Assembly (NCBI GenBank): GCA_902778895.1
Contig: CACYZF010000006.1
Coordinates: forward strand, 81,142-145,141
Direction of reading: 5' to 3'
Origin: an uncultured bacterium
GTDB taxonomy: Bacteria > Verrucomicrobiota > Lentisphaeria > Victivallales > UBA1829
Length of the DNA stretch: 64,000 nucleotides
Shown here: positions 58,610 to 64,000 of the stretch, piece by piece
Layout of the letters: each line of letters begins with the position of its first letter
Position numbering within the stretch: the first letter of the stretch is position 1
Notes under the pieces: generated by a model
Told to the model about the DNA's origin: nothing
The model's database searches: none
What the model saw: the letters and a program-made list of their open reading frames with translations, nothing else
Position numbers and translations under genes: made by a program

Positions 58610-59065
58610 TCAGGCGGCGCCGACGACCTTGATGGTCGCGACGGCGGTGACGGTCTGGTGGAGCTTGATGTCGACCTTGAATTCGCCGATCGTGCGGATG
58701 GGAGCATCCAGACGGATCTTGTTGATGTTGACTTTGACGTCCATCGAGGCGAGCTTTTCGTAGATGGTGCGTTCGGAGACGGAGCCGAAGAGGTGGCCGT
58801 CTTCGGAGGCCTGCATCGGGATCGTGATGTCGAGGGTCGCGATCTTGGCGGAGAGAGCCTGCGCGGCCTCGAAATCGGCTTTGCGCTTCGCTTCGATCTT
58901 TTCCTTGCGTGCTTCGAGCTGGCGGAGCACGCCGGTGGACGCGACAGTCGCGAATCCGCGCGGAATCAGGTAGTTGCGGGCGTAACCGGCCGCGACGTGA
59001 ACTTCTTCGCCGGCGAGGCCGAGGTCTTCAACGTCCTGCAGAAGAATCAGTTTGACATGTGCCAT
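58610..59065 (-). CDS. rplI: 50S ribosomal protein L9
   Basis: 151 residues. N-terminal domain with LLQDVEDLGLAGEEVHVAAGYARNYLIPRGFA (in pieces, residues 7-38), the L9 signature, a central helix (ARKEKIEAKRKADFE) and the C-terminal domain (about 75-150). Part of the rpsF-ssb-rpsR-rplI cluster; 17-bp gap to dnaB. Confidence 0.97.
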   Translation of the reverse strand: MAHVKLILLQDVEDLGLAGEEVHVAAGYARNYLIPRGFATVASTGVLRQLEARKEKIEAKRKADFEAAQALSAKIATLDITIPMQASEDGHLFGSVSERTIYEKLASMDVKVNINKIRLDAPIRTIGEFKVDIKLHQTVTAVATIKVVGAA

Positions 59066-59096
59066 GATTGAGTTTCCTTTGCTGATGGGTTCCGGC

Positions 59097-59333
59097 TCAG
59101 AGAGCCACGCTGATGATACGGGCGCGCTTCAGGGCCGTGCTGAGCATCTTCTGATGGTTCAGGCAGGTGCCGGTGATGCGGCGGGGGAGAATGCGGCCTT
59201 TTTCGGTCTGGAAACGGCGGAGCTGTTCCCCGTCCTTGAAGTCGATGTAGTTCACGTGATTCTCGCAGAATCTGCAGATCTTCGCTTTGTTGGTGCGACG
59301 CTTTGCGTGGCGTCTTTTCTGTTGCATTGCCAT
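59097..59333 (-). CDS. rpsR: 30S ribosomal protein S18
   Basis: 78 residues, typical length. CRFCENHVNYIDFKD (about 20-34), then LRRFQTEKGRILPRRITGTC and QKMLSTALKRARIISVAL. Cysteines at about 20, 23 and 57 suggest a zinc-binding form. Between ssb and rplI in the standard order. Confidence 0.97.
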   Translation of the reverse strand: MAMQQKRRHAKRRTNKAKICRFCENHVNYIDFKDGEQLRRFQTEKGRILPRRITGTCLNHQKMLSTALKRARIISVAL

Positions 59334-59370
59334 ATTGAGTCTCGTTTGTTAGTAGGTTGGGTTGGATCGA

Positions 59371-59964
59371 TCAGAAGGGGATGTCGTCAACGTTTTCGAG
59401 CGGGTCCGGACCGGAGTCCATGCCGCCCTGGCCGGGCTGCATGTTCGGAGCCGGATTGTACGGCGGTTCCTCGAACTGCTGGCGGCGGTAGGGCTGGGCC
59501 TGCGGAGCGCGGTTCTGATAACCGCCGCCCTGCTGCTGGTAGCCGCCCTGACGCGGAGCGCGCTGCTGAGGCTGGTAGCCGTCGTCTTCCGGCGGCATTT
59601 CGCCCGGCATGCCGCCCTGTTCGTCGCGGCGTCCGGAGAGGAACTGCACGCGTTCGGCCGTCACGCGGACGCGGGAACGCTTCTTCTGGGTGTCCTTTTC
59701 GGTCCACTGATCGTAGACCAGACGCCCTTCGATGAAGACCGTGCTGCCCTTCTGGAGAAAACGGGAGCAAGTCTCGGCCTGTTTGCCCCAAACAACGATC
59801 TCCAGGAAACATGTTTCGTCTTTCTCCTGGCCGCTCGCCTGCATGAAGCGGCGGTTGATCGCAATTCCGAACTCGCAAACGGCGGAATTGCCGCCCGTCA
59901 GATACCGGAGCTCCGGATCCCGGGTCAGATTCCCGATCAAAAGCACTTTGTTCAGAGAAGCCAT
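59371..59964 (-). CDS. ssb: Single-stranded DNA-binding protein
   Basis: 197 residues. OB-fold at 1-110 (LNKVLLIGNLTRDPELRYL; FLEIVVWGKQAETCSRFLQKG; VFIEGRLVYDQWTEKD), a Gln/Gly/Pro-rich linker (about 125-180) and the acidic interaction tip DDIPF at the end. GGAGG precedes the ATG. Confidence 0.97.
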   Translation of the reverse strand: MASLNKVLLIGNLTRDPELRYLTGGNSAVCEFGIAINRRFMQASGQEKDETCFLEIVVWGKQAETCSRFLQKGSTVFIEGRLVYDQWTEKDTQKKRSRVRVTAERVQFLSGRRDEQGGMPGEMPPEDDGYQPQQRAPRQGGYQQQGGGYQNRAPQAQPYRRQQFEEPPYNPAPNMQPGQGGMDSGPDPLENVDDIPF

Positions 59965-59995
59965 GTGACTCGCCTCCTTTCTTCAATCTGTTGGA

Positions 59996-60361
59996 TTATT
60001 CGGCATCGGCCGCGGGAGCCGCGGGAGCCGTCGTCAGCGGTTCCGGGATCGCCAGCTTGGAGCGGACGTGTTCCGGACGGTCGTAGACGATGGAGAGGAA
60101 CCGCAGGACACGTTCGTCCAGACGGAACTCATCGCGGAGCGTCGCTTCCTTGGCCTGTTCGACTTCGAACACGAAATCGAAATAGTAGCCGGCTTTGCGT
60201 TTCTTGATCTCACGCGCAAAGGTCTTGCGGCCCATCGCGACGTTCTCGATCATCTTTCCGCCCCAGCCGTTGATCAGCTGTTCGAACTGACCGGCAAAGG
60301 CCTTGCCCTCATCGTCGACTTTACGCGGGTCGAGGATGAATACTGCTTCGTACTTTTTCAA
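59996..60361 (-). CDS. rpsF: 30S ribosomal protein S6 (TTG start)
   Basis: 121 residues: KKYEAVFILDPRKVD start, AREIKKRKAGYYFDFVFE, and an Ala-rich C-terminus. The start codon is TTG at 60361, fixed by a strong GGAGG 7 nt upstream and by the family N-terminus; no in-frame ATG lies nearby. A weak start codon in a ribosomal protein gene may tune expression. Lies between pth and ssb. Confidence 0.95.
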   Translation of the reverse strand: MKKYEAVFILDPRKVDDEGKAFAGQFEQLINGWGGKMIENVAMGRKTFAREIKKRKAGYYFDFVFEVEQAKEATLRDEFRLDERVLRFLSIVYDRPEHVRSKLAIPEPLTTAPAAPAADAE

Positions 60362-60382
60362 GACTGCACCTCCAGGTGTTTC

Positions 60383-61036
60383 TTATTTGTTGTTAACAGA
60401 CGTTTCTGTTGTTGTTTTGTTCGGTTGGCTGTCTTCGTCCGCGCCGAAATCGCGCGGATTGTATTGATTCATTGCCATTGCGATGCCTCGCCTCAGGATC
60501 AGGATGGCGGCTTCCGCAGCTCCGGCAAGCACCCGGTCGAATACCGTGCGCTCTTCCTCGCTGAACTCCGAAAGGACGTAGTCGATCACGTCCCCGCGGC
60601 TTTCCGCGTGTCCGACGCCGATCCGCATCCGGTGGAATCCTTCCGACCCGATCTCTTCGATCAGCGACTTGATCCCGTTGTGCCCGGCGCTGCCGCCTCC
60701 TTTGCGGATCCGGATCCGCCCGAGGGGGATGTCCATGTCGTCATGGACGACCAGTACCTCGTCCGGCGCGATCCCTTCGCTCCGCATCAGCGGGGCGGCC
60801 GCCTCGCCGCTCAGGTTCATGTACGTCAAAGGCGTCTGAACGATCAGCGGCGCTCCGGCGTAGGTCCCTTTCCAGTAGTAGGACTGGAACCCGTGGATCC
60901 TTTGGAAGGAGCGCGGAAGTTTGGTCAGCAGGCGTTCGGCAAACATGAATCCGGCGTTGTGGCGCGTGCCTTCGTATTTGCTGTCCGGATTTCCCAGACC
61001 GACGATAAGCCGGATCCGATGTGTTCCGTCCGCCAT
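60383..61036 (-). CDS. pth: Peptidyl-tRNA hydrolase
   Basis: 217 residues. Releases tRNA from stalled peptidyl-tRNA. IVGLGNPDSKYEGTRHNAGF (about 11-30) contains the catalytic His, TYMNLSG the substrate Asn, VVHDDMDIPLGRIRIRKGG the Asp, and GHNGIKSL the second signature. The C-terminal 25 residues are a polar extension. Downstream of rplY as in many bacteria. Confidence 0.96.
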   Translation of the reverse strand: MADGTHRIRLIVGLGNPDSKYEGTRHNAGFMFAERLLTKLPRSFQRIHGFQSYYWKGTYAGAPLIVQTPLTYMNLSGEAAAPLMRSEGIAPDEVLVVHDDMDIPLGRIRIRKGGGSAGHNGIKSLIEEIGSEGFHRMRIGVGHAESRGDVIDYVLSEFSEEERTVFDRVLAGAAEAAILILRRGIAMAMNQYNPRDFGADEDSQPNKTTTETSVNNK

Positions 61037-61102
61037 GTCGCGCTGTCCTTTCCGTGTTCTTCCGTCCGGAGGCTCTTCCGCATCGCAAACAAAGCTGGAA
61101 GA

Positions 61103-61783
61103 TTACTCCGCTTTCTTGCGCTCGTCGCGGGCGGCGGCGCGTTCTTCGGTCTTCTTCTCGGCGATGACTTCGGGTTCGGCGGCTTCCTCGCCTTCGGCGG
61201 GAGCGGCTTCTTCCTCTTCAGCGGCTGCGGCGTTCTCATCGACCTCGGTGAAGACGACGATGTCGGCATGGGTCACGGCGGTGACGCCTTCGGGCATCGC
61301 GATGTCGCCGACGTGGATGATGTCGCCGAGGTTCATGCCGGAGACGTCCACGATGATCTCCTCGGGGAGGTCCTGCGGGAGGCTTTCCACTTCGATTTCG
61401 TGGAGGTTCTGCTCAAGCAGGCCGCCTGCGGAGGCGCCGGCGGGCAGAGCGTGGCCGGGACGGACCGCGACGTGCGCCTTGATCTTCTGGTCCATGCGGA
61501 TCGCCTGGAAATCCAGATGGCGGGTGCGGTTGCGGATCGGGTCGTGCTGGACTTCCTTCAGCAGGACGAGCGTTTCCTTGCCGTCTTCGACGAGGGAGAG
61601 GATGTTCAGCTCGTTGCGGGAGAGCAGCTGCCATTCCGTGGCGTTCACGGAGATGCACTTCGGCTCAATGCCCTTGCCGTAGACGATCGCGGGGATCAGT
61701 CCGGTCTTTCTCAGGCGGCGTGCGTCGTTGGTGGTACCGGCCGTACGCGCCTGCACGTTCAACACATGTTTGACTTTTGCCAT
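61103..61783 (-). CDS. rplY: 50S ribosomal protein L25 (Ctc form)
   Basis: 226 residues: the 5S-rRNA-binding L25 domain (about 5-95, ARRLRKTGLIPAIVYGKG; HDPIRNRTRHLDFQAI), the TL5/Ctc C-terminal beta domain (about 100-185) and an acidic, Ala/Glu-rich tail ending in basic RDERKKAE. AAAGGA precedes the ATG. Gene order prs-rplY-pth is common. Confidence 0.95.
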   Translation of the reverse strand: MAKVKHVLNVQARTAGTTNDARRLRKTGLIPAIVYGKGIEPKCISVNATEWQLLSRNELNILSLVEDGKETLVLLKEVQHDPIRNRTRHLDFQAIRMDQKIKAHVAVRPGHALPAGASAGGLLEQNLHEIEVESLPQDLPEEIIVDVSGMNLGDIIHVGDIAMPEGVTAVTHADIVVFTEVDENAAAAEEEEAAPAEGEEAAEPEVIAEKKTEERAAARDERKKAE

Positions 61784-61852
61784 TTTTGGTCCTTTCGTGT
61801 AATGTGTCGGTTATGTGTGGGTTGTCTGGTTTCGTTTCAGGTGCTTTTCCGC

Positions 61853-62797
61853 TCAGCGCTGGAAAAGCGAGTTAAGGGAATCGCCGTTGTGGATGCGGCT
61901 GATCGCTTCGGAGAGGAGGGGGGCGATGTCCAGCGTGTGGACGCTGTCGCCCTTCAGGTCGGTCGGAACGGAGTTCGTCGTGATGAGCTCTTCGATGCAG
62001 CTGGCTTTCAGCTTCTCGAACGCTTCCTCGCGCGCCAGGAAGTGCGACACCGCCGCGAGCACGCGGGATGCGCCTTCGCGCTTCAGAAGCTCGGCGGCGG
62101 CGCAAAGCGTGCCGGCCGTGCTGGTCATGTCGTCGACCAGGACGCAGGTGCGGCCCTTCACGTCGCCGACCAGGTGCGAGGACGCCACGTGGTTCGCGTC
62201 GAGGCGGCGTTTCGCCACCACGGCGAATCCGCAGCCCAGACGGTCGGCGAACGACTGCGCCATCTTCACGCTGCCGGAGTCGGGGGAGACGATCACGGAT
62301 TCCGAGTCGGTCTTCTCACGCAGATACGGGATCAGCACGGAGGCCGCGTACAGGTGGTCCACCGGGATGTCGAAGAAACCCTGGATCTGCTGTGAGTGGA
62401 GGTCCATGGCGAGGATGCGGTTCGCGCCCGCGGTCGTCAGCAGGTTCGCGACGAGCTTCGCCGTGATTGGCACGCGCGGCTTGTCCTTGCGGTCCTGGCG
62501 GGCATATCCGAAGAACGGGATCACCGCGGTGATTCTGGCGGCGGACGCGCGGCGCGCGGCGTCCAGCATGATCAGAAGCTCCATCAGGTTTTCGTTCGTC
62601 GGATTGGACGTGGACTGGATGATGAATGTGTCCGCGTTCCTCAGGGTATCCTTGTACTGGACAAAAATTTCGCCGTCCGGGAATCTCTGCACGGTCACGT
62701 GGCCGAGCTGCTGTCCCAGGCACTGCGCGATTGATTCGGCGAGTTTCGGATGTGATGTCCCGCTGTAGAGTCGGATGTCTCTCGCGTTTCCTTCCAT
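61853..62797 (-). CDS. prs: Ribose-phosphate pyrophosphokinase
   Basis: 314 residues, the standard length from MEGNARD. Makes PRPP from ribose 5-phosphate and ATP for nucleotide, His, Trp and NAD synthesis. Visible: RFPDGEIFVQ, FIIQSTSNPTNENLMELLIM, PFFGYARQDRKDKPRVPITAK (in pieces, about 85-105), MDLHSQQIQGFF and the PRPP loop CVLVDDMTSTAGTL (about 217-230). AGGAC precedes the ATG; the longer open frame covers a leader of about 260 nt. First gene of the prs-rplY-pth-rpsF-ssb-rpsR-rplI-dnaB run. Confidence 0.96.
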   Translation of the reverse strand: MEGNARDIRLYSGTSHPKLAESIAQCLGQQLGHVTVQRFPDGEIFVQYKDTLRNADTFIIQSTSNPTNENLMELLIMLDAARRASAARITAVIPFFGYARQDRKDKPRVPITAKLVANLLTTAGANRILAMDLHSQQIQGFFDIPVDHLYAASVLIPYLREKTDSESVIVSPDSGSVKMAQSFADRLGCGFAVVAKRRLDANHVASSHLVGDVKGRTCVLVDDMTSTAGTLCAAAELLKREGASRVLAAVSHFLAREEAFEKLKASCIEELITTNSVPTDLKGDSVHTLDIAPLLSEAISRIHNGDSLNSLFQR

Positions 62798-63065
62798 GGT
62801 GTCCTGTGTCTTTCCGTTCGTGGTTGAGGGGTTATTGTCTTGCAGATACCCTGTCCGCGTGCTCGGAAATCGGCTGAACGCGAGTCCTTTTTTCCGCAGC
62901 CGGAAGCGATGCTTCCCCGTCGCTGCGCCATGCCGGGATCGAAAACGAGGCGGCGAAAACGCCGGAAATCCCTGCGCATGAAAGAAAACCCCGCGGTCAT
63001 GCGAGTCTTGCGACCCACCGAATCCGGACTGCCGGATTAAGGTTTCTGTTTCAACGTGTCTAATT

Positions 63066-63093
63066 AATATAGACCAAAAATCCGGAAAATCAA
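63066..63093 (-). promoter_or_regulatory. Promoter of the prs operon
   Basis: Minus strand: TTGATT (63088-63093), 16-nt spacer, TATATT (63066-63071). The untranslated leader to prs is about 260 nt (62798-63060) and contains no other gene. Confidence 0.65.
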
Positions 63094-63135
63094 GCTGATT
63101 TCCGTTATTTTTCACTCATTTCGTGACTTTTTCAC

Positions 63136-63173
63136 AAAGAAAACGCCTCCGGCCCTTTGAAAGACCGGAGGCG
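63136..63173 (-). terminator. Terminator of the partial FG-GAP gene
   Basis: Perfect ACGCCTCCGG / CCGGAGGCGT stem (63142-63151, 63164-63173), followed on the minus strand by TTTTCTTTG. Confidence 0.85.
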
Positions 63174-63207
63174 TGAGTGCCATATAGTGACTGTGGAGCT
63201 TGCCGCC

Positions 63208-64000
63208 TCAGGCGAGGTAGTATCCGGCGTCGCTGTCGACCACGGACCACTTGGACATGTCGGCTCCGGCGTAGCCGCCGATCAGGCCGGTCGAATCCTG
63301 ACGCACCAGCAGATCGTCGATGCCGTCGTTGTTGAAGTCGCCCGCGCCCGCGATGGCCCAGTCGGAACTGTCGATCATGCCGAGCGACGTCCACGCGTCG
63401 GCGTTTCCGTCCGCGAGCAGGACCACGCAGTTCAGTCCCTTGTTGAAGAGCACGATGTCGTCCTTGCCGTCGCCCGCGAAATCGCCGACCGCGCCGAATT
63501 CCCAGCCGGACCAGTTCAGTCCGCCGAGGCTTGTCAGCGTGCCGTCCAGGTCGACCGAGTAGAACTGCCCGCCGGACAGCGACATCAGCACGGAATCCTT
63601 TCCGTCGCCGTCGAAGTCGCCGCATCCGAGCATCGTCCAGTTCGCGTCGAACCAGCCCGCGATCCCGGTCCAGTTGTCCGTGCCGTCCGTCCAGACGCCC
63701 AGCGCGCCGAGTTCCTGCGCGTGCCACACGACCGACGCCATGCCGCTCCCGGTCAGGTTTCCGGCCTGGTACTTCCAGTCGATGCCGTCCGGGTTGTTCA
63801 GCGTGCCGATCATGCGCCAGCCGTCCGTATCTGCGCATGCCACCTGCACGCTCTTCACGGTCTCGGTCTCCGCATCCACGGTGCTGATGAAAGCGACCTG
63901 CTCGGAATTCTTACACACATATACCGGAATTGGAATATCCTCTAAGCGGCCGGTTTCAGGATTGATATAATCCGAGACGCGATAAAAGTATGTGTTCGTG
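63208..64000 (-). CDS. C-terminal part of a second FG-GAP-repeat surface protein (cut by right edge)
   Basis: The frame is open to the window edge, so the true start lies outside; the GTG at 63918 is internal. About 263 residues are visible. Four FG-GAP/VCBS-type units (GCGDFDGDGKDSVLMS, GDFAGDGKDDIVLFN, GAGDFNNDGIDDLLV) align along their length with the C-terminus of the protein at 14941-22626, including LGALGVWTDGTDNW versus LGAIGVWTDGTSNW. The residues before it (YRVSDYINPETGR) are unlike the SLS repeats and could be from a different upstream architecture. Confidence 0.88.
   Translation of the reverse strand, partial: TNTYFYRVSDYINPETGRLEDIPIPVYVCKNSEQVAFISTVDAETETVKSVQVACADTDGWRMIGTLNNPDGIDWKYQAGNLTGSGMASVVWHAQELGALGVWTDGTDNWTGIAGWFDANWTMLGCGDFDGDGKDSVLMSLSGGQFYSVDLDGTLTSLGGLNWSGWEFGAVGDFAGDGKDDIVLFNKGLNCVVLLADGNADAWTSLGMIDSSDWAIAGAGDFNNDGIDDLLVRQDSTGLIGGYAGADMSKWSVVDSDAGYYLA

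Noticed and set aside
49042..62395. Long antisense frames opposite GH31 (49042-51393 minus), bamA (54613-56958 plus), dnaB (57168-58763 plus) and the rpsF-prs region (60068-62395 plus)
   Set aside because: Each lies opposite a confidently identified conserved gene and spans several genes or intergenic sites; these are open because of GC-rich codon bias.

Overview
The window looks like a chromosome segment of a gut-type Lentisphaerota / Victivallales bacterium. This is inferred from gene content, not from a search: a Gram-negative envelope (BamA, lipoproteins), many exported polysaccharide-degrading enzymes (GH2, GH30, GH31, two PL11 lyases), a giant AIDA/SLS-repeat protein with a C-terminal FG-GAP domain plus the tail of a second one, and a PEP-CTERM-like sorting tail. 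Most of the window is GC-rich; about 1-1450, 4400-4800 and 8100-14600 are clearly more AT-rich and accessory in character.

Layout. 1-4.4 kb: accessory genes on the minus strand (secreted protein, 42-residue secreted peptide, helical protein, AAA/DUF4143 ATPase) and copies of an interspersed repeat that carries a sigma70-type promoter. 4.8-8.1 kb: exported GH2 beta-galactosidase. 8.3-13.9 kb: a small island (second AAA/DUF4143 ATPase, HTH-like protein, possible HEPN protein, unknown protein, Sel1 protein) lying between two related non-coding blocks of about 320 bp, the second of which abuts tRNA-Pro(CGG). A tRNA-Pro(GGG) follows at 14.6 kb. 14.9-22.6 kb: the 2561-residue repeat protein. 23-24.6 kb: GH30. 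24.7-30.8 kb: small membrane proteins, a TM1266-type ACT protein, an EF-hand-like membrane protein, a WecA/TagO-type transferase and prepilin peptidase. 30.9-36.2 kb: NadE, MutL, a TPR protein and an oligopeptide ABC ATPase, apparently one minus-strand operon that runs into the prepilin peptidase gene. 36.3-40.4 kb: two PL11 rhamnogalacturonan lyases. 40.5-45.3 kb: cca; nadD-rsfS-unknown; ECF sigma and anti-sigma. 45.6-48.8 kb: PEP-CTERM-like protein and a membrane TPR protein. 49-51.4 kb: GH31 lipoprotein. 51.5-63 kb: cysE, yicC, a lipoprotein, then bamA and the housekeeping cluster prs-rplY-pth-rpsF-ssb-rpsR-rplI-dnaB. The right edge cuts a second FG-GAP protein.

Regulation. Many upstream regions show a near-consensus promoter (TTGAcn, 16-17 nt, usually TATATT) that supports the operon map. 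The two DUF4143 ATPase genes stand out: each has its own palindrome present twice around its promoter, with different sequences for the two genes. All calls rest on reading the sequence and recalled family features; no database search was run.
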